This document shows, one piece after another, positions 34,234 to 42,525 of a stretch of 64,000 nucleotides of DNA. Position 1 is the stretch's first letter. Each line of letters starts with the position of its first letter. The stretch covers positions 27,708 to 91,707 of the forward strand of contig NZ_CADIKC010000020.1 of the NCBI RefSeq assembly GCF_902859805.1. The letters are read 5' to 3'. The notes under the pieces are model-generated. The model was given only the letters and a program-made list of their open reading frames with translations, searched no databases and was not told where the DNA came from. The stretch is from Paraburkholderia sediminicola. GTDB taxonomy: Bacteria; Pseudomonadota; Gammaproteobacteria; Burkholderiales; Burkholderiaceae. The position numbers and the translations under genes were made by a program.

Positions 34234-35025
34234 TTAGGCGGCTACTTCATTCATTTCGCTGTCGCTCGATTCGGCGGCAAGCAGGTTCAAGGCGATCAGA
34301 ATCGCCGCGCGGTTGTCGAGATCGATCTCGATGCCGAGCACGTCGATCAGCCAGCGGCCGATCTTGGTATTGGAAAATTCGTCGGCCCCGGCCGTCTTTT
34401 TCATGGTGACGCCAAGTTTGACGGCGCGATAGTGATAGGAGGGCACACGATGCTGAGCAGCGACGGCCGACAGGCCGCCTTTTCCTTCCGAGCACCAGCC
34501 GAGGCTGCCGGCCAGCACGATGCGCTCCGGCTCGTCGAGGCTGTCGATAAAAGTCCGTGCCGCAAGCCGCACGCGTTGTTCGTCGAGGCCGTATTGCAGC
34601 AACACGCTTTCGACCGGGTCTTCCAGCGCTTGCGCGTGCAGATCGATTTCCTGCGCCATGCCTTCGTTTTCCATCGACACGTTGCGTTGATGGCCGGCGC
34701 TGCGCAGGCAGTCGATCAGGTAGCGGCGAAAATACGCACACAGGGCGTAGCCGTTGGACGGCGCGCTGTCGGCGCAGGCATTCGTTTCCGTGTGACCGGG
34801 CGCGAGACGCAGTACTTTCGCGTAGATGAACTGCGCGACCAGTTCTTCCTTGTCTTCACCGAGCGCCTGCAGTTCAAGCGGGTGATAGGTGCGTAGCGCC
34901 CGCTTGACCAGATCGACCATCGAGACCATCTCGTCGGCGGACAACTGGGTACGCCGACGCCACAGGTCGGGCAGAATCGCATCGTCGAGATTGCGGACGA
35001 ACGCGTGGCTCGGAACTGCGCCCAT
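34234..35025 (-). CDS. Sigma-70-like protein of unknown function
   Basis: 263 residues. ATG 35025 is chosen because GGAGG lies five bases upstream; the upstream ATG 35037 contains that ribosome-binding sequence itself. No firm family call. The segment AYFRRYLIDCLRSAGHQRNVS near residue 100 resembles sigma region 2.2, and DEPERIVLAGSLGW followed by LSAVAAQHRVPSYHYRAVKL near residue 180 resembles a region 4 helix-turn-helix. A tail (IGRWLIDVLGIEIDLDNRAA) follows. It lies upstream of the GMC-hydrolase gene in the same direction and is divergent from the histidine kinase, so it may be a regulator of either. Confidence 0.5.
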   Translation of the reverse strand: MGAVPSHAFVRNLDDAILPDLWRRRTQLSADEMVSMVDLVKRALRTYHPLELQALGEDKEELVAQFIYAKVLRLAPGHTETNACADSAPSNGYALCAYFRRYLIDCLRSAGHQRNVSMENEGMAQEIDLHAQALEDPVESVLLQYGLDEQRVRLAARTFIDSLDEPERIVLAGSLGWCSEGKGGLSAVAAQHRVPSYHYRAVKLGVTMKKTAGADEFSNTKIGRWLIDVLGIEIDLDNRAAILIALNLLAAESSDSEMNEVAA

Positions 35026-35290
35026 GAAAACCTCCATAAAGGGTTAGGCAATGAGCGCGGGGAGCCTCGACTGCAGGCAATGAAGGGGTGCTGGAACTTT
35101 TGAGCCGCGCTGGAATGTGAAGCCAGTATGGTTTCCGGCGGGCGCTTCGCCTATATGGATTAAGTGGTAGCTGATGGGTAAACTGCCGGGTAAACCATCC
35201 GGCCAGCATAATCTGCCGTGCCGAGCAACCAAGTTGCATGGGACCGGAGTAAGCGTTAAAGCGCCAACTCCGGTCGACAAAGGAGACCGC

Positions 35291-37135
35291 ATGATGCGGG
35301 CCGATCCAATCCAGCGTGCAATCGACGAAGACCTTGTGCGCGTGCTGTACGCGCAAGATCCCATCGCCTTCTTTTCGCACTGGTTCTCGATTGCGGTGCT
35401 GGTGGCGATCTACTGGCCGAACGTGCCGTCGCCGCCGTTGTTCATCGCGTGTTTCGGGTTTTATGCGGCCGCCAATTGCGGCGGCCTCGCGCTATGGATC
35501 TGCAATCGCCGCTACCCGCATCTCGCGACGCCGCGCGGCTGGATCAACCTGCATGCGCTGCGCGGCGTGCTGCTGTACAGCGCGCCGGGGCTTGCTGTGT
35601 GGTTCGCGTTCCAGAGCCCGCAAACCGATTTGCCGCTGCTGCATACGGTGATGCTCGTCACGCTGGCGGCCGGCGTGTTCATGTCGAACGGCTTCGATCT
35701 GTTGAACTTTTCGACCGCAATTCCGTTTCTGCTGTTTCCGGCGATCGTGCTGCATTTCGGCACGCATACGTTCGACCGCACCATTCTCGCCATCGTCCTC
35801 GCGTTCTTCTTCTGCGCGATCAACGTCTATGCGCTGAGTTATCGCAAGCTGTTCCAGCAGGTCGTGCAGGCGCGCGTCGATCAGCAGTATCTGGCGGAGT
35901 CGCTGGCGGCGCAAAAGCGGGTCGCCGAAGAAGCCAGTCTTGCCAAAACGCGGTTTTTTGCGGCCGCGAGCCACGATTTGCGCCAGCCGCTGCATGCGAT
36001 CGGATTGCTGGCGGCTTCGCTCAACGACTCGGCGGCAACGCCCGTGCAGCATGCCAGGACGGCTCAGCACATCGTCTATAACGTCGAGGCGTTGAATCAG
36101 CTGTTCAACCAGGTGCTCGATCTCGCGAGGCTCGAAAGTGGCGTGACTCAGGTAATCCGCTTGCACTTCCGGCTGTCGGAACTGTTCGAGCGGGTCGGCA
36201 GCCAGTACCGTCCGCAGGCCGCGGCCAAGGGGCTGGCGCTGCGGATCGCGCCGTCCTCGGTGGTCCTGCATGACGATCCGGTTCTGCTCGAACGCGTGCT
36301 GAGCAACCTGCTCTCGAATGCGGTGCGCTATACGGAGGAAGGCGCGATCTGGGTCGGCTATCGCCGCGCTGGGCGTCGTTCGGGCGGCTATATCGAGGTG
36401 CGCGATTCCGGCATCGGCATTCCGGCCGAGGAACACGAGCGCATCTTTGAAGAGTTCTACCAGGTTGCCAATCCGCAGCGCGACGCGCGTCAAGGGCACG
36501 GTTTGGGCTTGCCGACGGTGAGGCGCCTCGTCGAAATGCTCGGCGGCGAGTTGCAACTGCGCTCGGCGCCGGGCCGTGGCTCGGTGTTCCGCTTTCCGGT
36601 GCAGGCGGGCGACGCCGGCGGAATTGTCGCGAGCCTGAACGAAGCGGTGGCGGGCGGACCGTCGGCGCAAGGGCGGCGCGTGCTATGCATCGACGACGAA
36701 CCGTCGATACTCGAAGGCCTCACCAGTCTGCTGGGGCGCTGGGGTTGCATCGTGCGCGGCGCACGCGACGAGGTCGACGCGCTGGTCGCGCTGGAAGACG
36801 GCTTCGTGCCGGATGCCGTGTTATGCGATTACCAGCTGGCCAATCACCGAACCGGCGCGCAAGCGCTCTCGGCCGTGCGCAATATGCTCGGGCGTGCGGG
36901 CCACGACGGCGTGGTGACCTTGCTGATCACGGGCGATATGGCCTCGGCCGAGCTGGCGGCGCTGGCCCTGCAGGGCATTCCGGTGCTGCACAAACCGGTT
37001 ACGCCGGCGCGTTTGCGGCGCACGCTGGAAATGCTGTGGCAGCAGGCGGAACTGGATAAGGGGCGAGCGGCGGCTGCGCTGGATCTGCGCACCAGCGACG
37101 GCGGACGTGAACCGGGCAGCTGGGCGAAGGCGTAG
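35291..37135 (+). CDS. Hybrid sensor histidine kinase with C-terminal receiver
   Basis: Membrane kinase of 614 residues. About six N-terminal helices (residues 25-190, with FGFYAAANCGGLALWIC) are followed by a coiled linker and the phosphoacceptor motif ASHDLRQPLHAIGLL (His228). The ATPase domain has N box LSNLLSNAVRY, G1 RDSGIGIP, F box FEEFYQ and G2 GHGLGLPTVRRL. The receiver begins RVLCIDDEP near residue 466 with phospho-acceptor Asp513 in VLCDYQL and Lys in VLHKPVTP. ATG 35291 follows AAAGGAG; the next codon is also ATG. It converges with a LuxR-type response regulator gene, a plausible partner. Confidence 0.92.
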   Translation: MMRADPIQRAIDEDLVRVLYAQDPIAFFSHWFSIAVLVAIYWPNVPSPPLFIACFGFYAAANCGGLALWICNRRYPHLATPRGWINLHALRGVLLYSAPGLAVWFAFQSPQTDLPLLHTVMLVTLAAGVFMSNGFDLLNFSTAIPFLLFPAIVLHFGTHTFDRTILAIVLAFFFCAINVYALSYRKLFQQVVQARVDQQYLAESLAAQKRVAEEASLAKTRFFAAASHDLRQPLHAIGLLAASLNDSAATPVQHARTAQHIVYNVEALNQLFNQVLDLARLESGVTQVIRLHFRLSELFERVGSQYRPQAAAKGLALRIAPSSVVLHDDPVLLERVLSNLLSNAVRYTEEGAIWVGYRRAGRRSGGYIEVRDSGIGIPAEEHERIFEEFYQVANPQRDARQGHGLGLPTVRRLVEMLGGELQLRSAPGRGSVFRFPVQAGDAGGIVASLNEAVAGGPSAQGRRVLCIDDEPSILEGLTSLLGRWGCIVRGARDEVDALVALEDGFVPDAVLCDYQLANHRTGAQALSAVRNMLGRAGHDGVVTLLITGDMASAELAALALQGIPVLHKPVTPARLRRTLEMLWQQAELDKGRAAAALDLRTSDGGREPGSWAKA

Positions 37136-37217
37136 CGATCATCCCAAAGCGAATCGTAAGAGCAGACGGGCGGCCGTCGGCGCGAACGCTTTACGGCCGC
37201 CTATCGTTGATCCGCTA

Positions 37218-37976
37218 TTACAGGGTTTTCCCGGCCTCGAGCCAGCCGTTGATCACGGCGATCGCCGTGGACCGGTTGTGTACGCCGAGCGCCCGGAAGA
37301 TCACAGACAGATGCACCTTGACCGTCCCTTCCGCGACGCCCAATTCACGCGCGATCATCTTGTTGGTCCAGCCGCGATGCACCAGCCGCATGATGTCCTG
37401 CTGCCGCGGCGACAGGTTCTCCAGCAGATGTTGCTGATGGGGCTGCAGCGCCTGGATTTGCGTGATCGGTTCCGTGAGCGCGGCGCTGCCCTGAGTCGGA
37501 GCGTGCCCGGCGTCATGGGCTGCAAGCTCGGCGGGCGCTTCGGCACGCACGGGTGCGGCTTGCGTCTCGCGCGAACCCAGCAGGCTGAGCGCCTCCATCG
37601 GCACATAGGCGCCCCCCGACAATACCAGCTCGATTGCCTTGAGCATGACGCTGGCGGGTTGCCGCTTGGGCACGAAGCCGAGCGCGCCGGCAGCCAGCAC
37701 CGCGCGCATTTCGTCGGGCGACTCTTCGGCGGACAGCACGACGACCGGCAACGCCGGGTTCGCCTTCAGCAGCACCTCAAGCGACGACGCGCCGGTCATG
37801 CCTGGCATATGCAGGTCGACGATGGCGAGGTCGTGGTCGGCGTCGGGCCGCGCGGCGGCGGCGAGGGTTTCCCAGCTATCGGCTTCGTCGAATTGCGCGT
37901 CGGGATCGAGCCCGCGCAATAGTCCTTTGACGCCTTGCCGGATCAGTTCATGGTCGTCGGCCACAAGAAACTTCAT
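37218..37976 (-). CDS. NarL/FixJ-type response regulator
   Basis: 252 residues. The receiver has VADDHE at the N-terminus, phospho-acceptor Asp54 in AIVDLHMPG, Ser in VVLSAEE and Lys in GFVPKRQ. A Pro/Ala/Gln-rich linker (about 135-185) leads to a LuxR helix-turn-helix: LENLSPRQQDIMRLVHRGWT, NKMIARELGVAEGTVKVHLS. It is convergent with the hybrid kinase gene and is its likely output. Targets are unknown; nearby candidates are the GMC fusion gene and the cio operon. Confidence 0.92.
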   Translation of the reverse strand: MKFLVADDHELIRQGVKGLLRGLDPDAQFDEADSWETLAAAARPDADHDLAIVDLHMPGMTGASSLEVLLKANPALPVVVLSAEESPDEMRAVLAAGALGFVPKRQPASVMLKAIELVLSGGAYVPMEALSLLGSRETQAAPVRAEAPAELAAHDAGHAPTQGSAALTEPITQIQALQPHQQHLLENLSPRQQDIMRLVHRGWTNKMIARELGVAEGTVKVHLSVIFRALGVHNRSTAIAVINGWLEAGKTL

Positions 37977-38316
37977 GATGTCTCCGCGAGTCGGGACTGC
38001 GCGTTGTGGACTGCCACGGTCGTGCTTCTGGCTCTACTTCCCGTTTTACTTCTATTCTCGATTCGCGTCATTGCCGGCTACCCCGCGATCATATGCCGAT
38101 CGGTGGTGCGGCGCGCCCTCCGGCTTGCCGCACGAATGAACATCTATTTATGTAATCGCCGGCTGGTTCGAAGCACCAGCATTATGTGTAAGGTAGGTCT
38201 CCCGCGCATAGGTTCCGGCTTGTTACGAAGACGAGTCGCACGGCGCAATTTTTGAAGCCGTGCACGCGGGAATCCGCAGGTTATGCGCACCAGATGAAAT
38301 TAGGCAAGCGCATGAT
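37977..38316. other. Intergenic region, nothing recognised
   Basis: 340 bases between the response-regulator start and the end of the cio operon. Short frames are present but none has a ribosome-binding site or family features. It should hold the response-regulator promoter on the minus strand. No strong inverted repeat or terminator was seen. Confidence 0.4.
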
Positions 38317-38508
38317 TCACTTGATTGCGAATAACGTCGCATTCATCAGAAGCTTGAACGCGAAGCCGAGCGACATCGCCGAGGCTACGCCAAAGCACCA
38401 GAGCGCGACGAACCACAGCCAGCCGGGCAGCCTGCGCCGCGGCGTTTGAGACGAGTCGCGGGCGGCGCTGTTGCCTGTGTTCTTAGTGATAGTGATGTTG
38501 GTCGCCAT
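38317..38508 (-). CDS. Small membrane protein of the cyanide-insensitive oxidase operon (DUF2474-like)
   Basis: 63 residues. A basic stretch (TPRRRLPGW) precedes one helix, WLWFVALWCFGVASAMSLGF, and a short tail. The pattern RRLPGWLWFVALWC is that of DUF2474 peptides found after CioB, analogous to CydX, which stabilises cytochrome bd. Its start overlaps the cydB/cioB 3' end by 26 bases, so it is translationally coupled and likely a structural subunit. It is easily missed in annotation because of its size. Confidence 0.75.
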   Translation of the reverse strand: MATNITITKNTGNSAARDSSQTPRRRLPGWLWFVALWCFGVASAMSLGFAFKLLMNATLFAIK

Positions 38509-39487
38509 GACGCACCTTGCCACGAAATACCCAATAACCCATCGTCGTATAAGCGATGATGACCGGCAGAATCACTGCTGCGCCGACTAGCGTGAACATC
38601 TGGCTCGAGCGCGGCGCAGCGGCTTCCCAGAGCGTCATGCTCGACGGAATCGCATACGGCCACAAGCTCACCAGCAGCCCGGCGTAACCGAGCAGCACCA
38701 GCAGCAGCGCCAGCACGAACGGCGTGTTGTGATGCCGCGCACGTACCGCACGATGCATGAAGAACGCGCAGATCGCGACGAGGAACGGTACCGGCAGCAG
38801 GCGATAGAACAGATTGTCGTGGAACCAGCGTTGCGCGATATTCGGATCTTGCAGCGGCGTCCACAGGCTGACCATTGCGATGAAGCCGAGCAGCACGAGC
38901 GTCAGCGGCCACACGACGCGATGCAGGCGGCGTTGCAGATCGCCTTCGGTTTTCGCGACCAGCCAGCAGCAGCCGAGCAACGCGTAGGTGATCACCAGAC
39001 CGAGTCCCGTCAGCAGACTGAACGGCGTGAGCCAGCCGAAGGCGTCGCCCGCATAGCCGCCGTCGATCACCGGGATGCCTTGCAGGAACGCACCCAGCAC
39101 GATGCCCTGAAAGAACGTTGCGCCCGCCGAACCACCGATGAACGCGAGGTCCCACAAATGCTTCGTGCGTTTCGCCTTGGCGCGAATCTCGAACGACACG
39201 CCGCGGAAAATCAGGCACACGAGCATGAAGATCAGCGGCAGATACAGCGCGGACAGCACGGTCGAGTAGACCACCGGAAACACCGCGAACAGTGCGGCGC
39301 CGCCGAGCACCAGCCAGGTTTCGTTGCCGTCCCACACGGGCGCGACGGTGTTCATCATCAGGTCGCGTTCTTTCTCATCGGGGAAGAACGGAAAGACGAT
39401 GCCGATGCCCAGATCGAAGCCGTCCAGCACCACATACATGAATAGGCCCAGCGCAATGATCGCGGCCCACGCTACGGTTACGTCCAT
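38483..39487 (-). CDS. cioB: Cytochrome bd-type quinol oxidase subunit II (CioB/CydB)
   Basis: Inner-membrane subunit of 334 residues. The N-terminus MDVTVAWAAIIALGLFMYVV leads to LDGFDLGIG, the CydB signature. NTVAPVWDGNETWLVLGGAAL is the second conserved block, and the protein has about eight helices. Together with CioA it reduces oxygen to water using quinol without proton pumping. It lies 24 bases after the cioA gene and overlaps the DUF2474-like peptide. Confidence 0.95.
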   Translation of the reverse strand: MDVTVAWAAIIALGLFMYVVLDGFDLGIGIVFPFFPDEKERDLMMNTVAPVWDGNETWLVLGGAALFAVFPVVYSTVLSALYLPLIFMLVCLIFRGVSFEIRAKAKRTKHLWDLAFIGGSAGATFFQGIVLGAFLQGIPVIDGGYAGDAFGWLTPFSLLTGLGLVITYALLGCCWLVAKTEGDLQRRLHRVVWPLTLVLLGFIAMVSLWTPLQDPNIAQRWFHDNLFYRLLPVPFLVAICAFFMHRAVRARHHNTPFVLALLLVLLGYAGLLVSLWPYAIPSSMTLWEAAAPRSSQMFTLVGAAVILPVIIAYTTMGYWVFRGKVRHGDQHHYH

Positions 39488-39511
39488 TTTCTTTCTCTTC
39501 TGCGGATGAGG

Positions 39512-40924
39512 TTAGGCGGCGTCGATCATGTGATCGGCGGCGGACAGCGGGCGGCGCGCGGTCTGATTCGACATATGCTCAGGCACGCCGTGCGGTGTTT
39601 GTCCCGGCAATGCCGGACCCGAGCGCATCAGCTTGAGCGTGTAGTAGATGCCGGTGCCGAACACGAGGAAGTAGACGACCACGAAAGCCATCAGCGAGAT
39701 GCCGACCTGCTGTGTGGTGAGCGGCGATACTGCCTGCGAGGTGCGCATGACGCCGTACACCACCCACGGTTGACGGCCGGCTTCCGTGGTGACCCAACCC
39801 GCCAGTAACGTGATGAAGCCGGTCGGGCCCATGGCCACTGCGACACGCTGGAACCACTTCGCTTCGAACAGGCGTTCGCGGCGGCGCAGCGCCCATGCGG
39901 CCAGCGACATCAGGATCATCAGCACGCCGAGTCCGGCCATGATGCGAAAGCTCCAGAACACCACCGTCGAGTTCGGCCGGTCTTGCGGCGGGAATTCCTT
40001 CAGGCCGCGAATTTCGCCATCCCAGCTATGCGTGAGGATCAGGCTGCCGAGGTGCGGAATCGATACGGCATAGCGCGTGGTCTCCGCCTGCATGTCCGGA
40101 ATGCCGAACAGGTTCAGCGCGGTGCCGCCTTTCTCGGTTTCCCACAAACCTTCGATCGCCGCGATCTTGGCCGGCTGATATTTGCGCGTGTTCAAACCAT
40201 GCTGATCGCCGACGAATGCCTGGATCGGCGTGAGGATCAGCAGCAGCCAGAGCGCCATCGAGAACATCTTCTTGACCGCGGGATCGCGCCGGCCGCGTAG
40301 CAGATGCCATGCGCCCACCGCCGACACCACCAGCCCCGCGACAATGAATGCCGCGAGCGCCATATGCGCAAGCCGGTACGGGAACGACGGATTGAAAATG
40401 ATCTTGAACCAGTCGAGCGGCACGACGTGGCCGTTCACGACTTCAAAGCCTTGCGGTGTTTGCATCCAGCTATTGGACGCGAGAATCCAGAAGGTCGAGA
40501 TCAGCGTGCCGATCGCCACCATCAGCGTGGCGCCGAAGTGGGCGCGCGGACTCACGCGCTGCCAGCCGAACAGCATGATGCCGAGGAAGCCCGCTTCGAG
40601 GAAGAATGCGGTCATGACCTCGTACATCAGCAACGGTCCGGTGATCGGTCCGGCGAAACTGGAGAAGCCGGACCAGTTGGTGCCGAACTGATAGCTCATC
40701 ACGACGCCGGACACGACGCCCATCCCGAAGGCGACTGCGAAGATCTTCGACCAGAACAGGCAAAGATCTTTGTAGTACGCCTTGCCGGTTTTCAGCCAGC
40801 GCCATTCGAGAACGGCGATGAAGCTGGCGAGGCCGATGCTGAGCGCCGGGAAAACAATGTGAAACGAAACGGTGAACGCAAACTGGATGCGGGCGAGATC
40901 GAAGGCCGAAATTGCGGAGTTCAT
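39512..40924 (-). CDS. cioA: Cytochrome bd-type quinol oxidase subunit I (CioA/CydA)
   Basis: Haem-binding inner-membrane subunit of 470 residues. The N-terminal ARIQFAFTVSFHIVFPALSI carries the first haem-ligand His. GRQPWVVYGVMRTSQAVSP is the C-terminal quinol-oxidase block. The periplasmic Q-loop region is short, which is the cyanide-insensitive (Cio) type rather than the E. coli CydA long-loop type. The gene is first in cioAB-DUF2474. A perfect FNR/Anr box lies about 180 bases upstream, so oxygen-responsive control is expected. Confidence 0.94.
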   Translation of the reverse strand: MNSAISAFDLARIQFAFTVSFHIVFPALSIGLASFIAVLEWRWLKTGKAYYKDLCLFWSKIFAVAFGMGVVSGVVMSYQFGTNWSGFSSFAGPITGPLLMYEVMTAFFLEAGFLGIMLFGWQRVSPRAHFGATLMVAIGTLISTFWILASNSWMQTPQGFEVVNGHVVPLDWFKIIFNPSFPYRLAHMALAAFIVAGLVVSAVGAWHLLRGRRDPAVKKMFSMALWLLLILTPIQAFVGDQHGLNTRKYQPAKIAAIEGLWETEKGGTALNLFGIPDMQAETTRYAVSIPHLGSLILTHSWDGEIRGLKEFPPQDRPNSTVVFWSFRIMAGLGVLMILMSLAAWALRRRERLFEAKWFQRVAVAMGPTGFITLLAGWVTTEAGRQPWVVYGVMRTSQAVSPLTTQQVGISLMAFVVVYFLVFGTGIYYTLKLMRSGPALPGQTPHGVPEHMSNQTARRPLSAADHMIDAA

Positions 40925-41306
40925 GAGCGTGAAGGTCGTGACGCCCGTGAGGGCGGACTACGCGCGTCGACCGTTGTCGGTGCGCACTGCGCTGGGCAGA
41001 TGGCGCAAGAGTAGGGGATGAGGACAATTTTTGCTGCGATGCGACGTGCGTCAAAAAACCGCGTTGTTTTGCGCGTGTTTTCGTTTTTGAGACGCCAAAG
41101 CCTTGATAGGTATCAAGTTTTCCTTAATGTGTTCTTGCGGGCGTCTCTCGTGGTCTGCGCGAAACTGCGGCAATAGACCGCGCTGCAGCAATGCGGCTCC
41201 GGCGTCTTCGTGGTTAAGTCCTGCGCTGCGGATGACGCATTCCAGTCAGGTCAGTCAGCGATCGCCACCATAGGTGGCACGAGCGCTCAATGCGGCGGGA
41301 TGCAGT
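40925..41306. other. Intergenic region upstream of cioA
   Basis: 382 bases without a gene. It holds the FNR/Anr-type palindrome at 41102-41117 and, toward 41306, only the 3' end of the HigA-like gene. The segment beside the palindrome (CGTTGTTTTGCGCGTG, about 41062-41077) may contain promoter elements on the minus strand. Confidence 0.5.
41102..41117 (-). promoter_or_regulatory. FNR/Anr box upstream of cioAB
   Basis: CTTGATA-GG-TATCAAG contains TTGATAGGTATCAA, a perfect match to the FNR/Anr consensus TTGAT-N4-ATCAA. In other proteobacteria bd-type oxidases are FNR or Anr targets, so oxygen control of this operon is strongly suggested. Whether it activates or represses depends on its distance from the start site, which is not known. 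Confidence 0.82.
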
Positions 41307-41594
41307 CTAGGCGATCGAAATAAACAGCTGCTTGCCACACGCGGCCGCGTATCTGCGCAACGTGTCGATGGAAGGCGAATGCTGCCCCGACGCAAGTGCC
41401 CGTTCCAGCCGGGTGATGGCCGGTGCTTTCGTGCCCATGCGCTCGGCGACTTGCGCCTGCGTCAGGCCGGCTTCGCGGCGCGCGGCGAGCATCTGATCGA
41501 GCAACGCGAATTCTTCGCGGTTCAGCCGCTCGTATTCGGCGCGTACTTCGGCGTCGGCGAGCGCCCGCTCGCGCATTGCCTTATAGGTTGCCAT
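41307..41594 (-). CDS. higA: HigA-like XRE-family antitoxin
   Basis: 95 residues. A helical N-terminal part (MATYKAMRERALADAEVRAE) is followed by a Cro/C1 helix-turn-helix: AGLTQAQVAERMGTKAPAIT, RLERALASGQHSPSIDTL. It should bind the toxin encoded upstream and repress the operon. Its start overlaps the toxin stop by 14 bases. The toxin-first order is that of HigBA modules. Confidence 0.87.
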   Translation of the reverse strand: MATYKAMRERALADAEVRAEYERLNREEFALLDQMLAARREAGLTQAQVAERMGTKAPAITRLERALASGQHSPSIDTLRRYAAACGKQLFISIA

Positions 41595-41913
41595 TTCTGA
41601 TCTCCAGCAGTCTTTTGCGCGCAAGGTCCAGTTCGTTACGCGGCGTTTTTTGCGACTTCTTCACGAAGCTGTGAAGCATGACGATTTTCCGTTCCACGAT
41701 CGAGCAGTAGAACACTCTCACGATGCCCTCCGCGCCTTTGAGGCGCATTTCGAACAAGCCACCACCCATTGATGCGGTGTGCGGGTCGCCGAGATTCGGC
41801 CCGTATTCCTCCATGCGATCGGCCAGCGCGATGAAACGTGCAAGCAGCGTTTTCGGCAAGGAGGCAACGTTCACTTTGACCTTTTCGTTGTAGAAGTCGA
41901 TCGTAAATGCCAT
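41581..41913 (-). CDS. higB: HigB/RelE-superfamily toxin (Gp49-like)
   Basis: 110 residues from ATG 41913 (MAFTIDFYNEKV). The RelE-like core includes LADRMEEYGPNLGDPHTASM, GGGLFEMRLKGAEGIVRVFY and KIVMLHSFVKKSQKTPRNEL, the Gp49/HigB pattern in which the Lys/Arg-rich end participates in mRNA cleavage. An alternative TTG at 41931 would lie upstream of the predicted transcription start. The predicted promoter gives an almost leaderless message. Confidence 0.87.
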   Translation of the reverse strand: MAFTIDFYNEKVKVNVASLPKTLLARFIALADRMEEYGPNLGDPHTASMGGGLFEMRLKGAEGIVRVFYCSIVERKIVMLHSFVKKSQKTPRNELDLARKRLLEIRNGNL

Positions 41914-41921
41914 TGGATTCG

Positions 41922-41950
41922 ATGATAACAAATATGTTATTTATACACAA
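41922..41950 (-). promoter_or_regulatory. HigBA promoter with operator palindrome
   Basis: On the minus strand TTGTGT and TATCAT are separated by 17 bp. ATAACA-AATA-TGTTAT (41925-41940) is a perfect inverted repeat covering the spacer and the -10. This is where the antitoxin or complex should bind. The implied transcription start is within a few bases of the toxin ATG. Confidence 0.6.
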
Positions 41951-42132
41951 GCAACTCACCTCGCAGTTTGTTGCTGTAAGTCAGCAAAAACTGGGAGCAT
42001 TGCCTGGCAGGAACTCGAACGACAGGAAGAGGGCGAAAGCAGGACTGCGATGAGCAGTTACAACGGCGTTGGCGCAACCAGGGTCATTCGTCACCATCCG
42101 ACAATAACGCCGTTCGCGCCGACTTTCTATTA

Positions 42133-42188
42133 GCCGGTTAGCTAGTCAGCAGGCTAGTTTGCTTCTACCATGCAAGCAGCTAACCGGC
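42133..42188. repeat. Long inverted repeat in intergenic DNA
   Basis: GCCGGTTAGCT (42133-42143) pairs perfectly with AGCTAACCGGC (42178-42188) around a 34-base loop. No T-run follows. It could be a structured RNA leader or a remnant of a mobile element end. No transposase is nearby. Confidence 0.5.
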
Positions 42189-42525
42189 GGCTCCTTCAGC
42201 GTCATCACATGCCCGAAATGGATGAGCGCCGCATCGCCATCCTGTTTCATTCCTGATAGTCATTTCGAACACCACGTGAACCGACTGGTTCTTCGTGTGC
42301 CCGTCATCAAAATGCGTTGCAGACCGTGTCATGCTGGAGCAAGCGTCTCATCGTGCATCGACTGGTCGCTCCCTCGCATGCTCCATTCACGCGCGTCGAG
42401 TTCGTCCTGCATTCGCTGTTCACGGTTTTTGTTGGGCGGCACGGCTTGTGCTGCCCGACCGGTTTGAGCGTCACGCTTCATCCACCTGCCGGTGACGGCA
42501 GACTTCATCCAGAAGGAGTCGATAG

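Larger units (their letters stand above)
41914..42525. other. Intergenic region with toxin promoter and a long inverted repeat
   Basis: 612 bases without a convincing gene. The left end carries the HigBA promoter and operator. The middle holds an 11-bp perfect inverted repeat at 42133-42188. Nothing was recognised between about 42190 and 42500; the hydrolase ribosome-binding site AGAAGGAG is at the right end. Base composition is lower in GC than the flanks. Confidence 0.5.
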
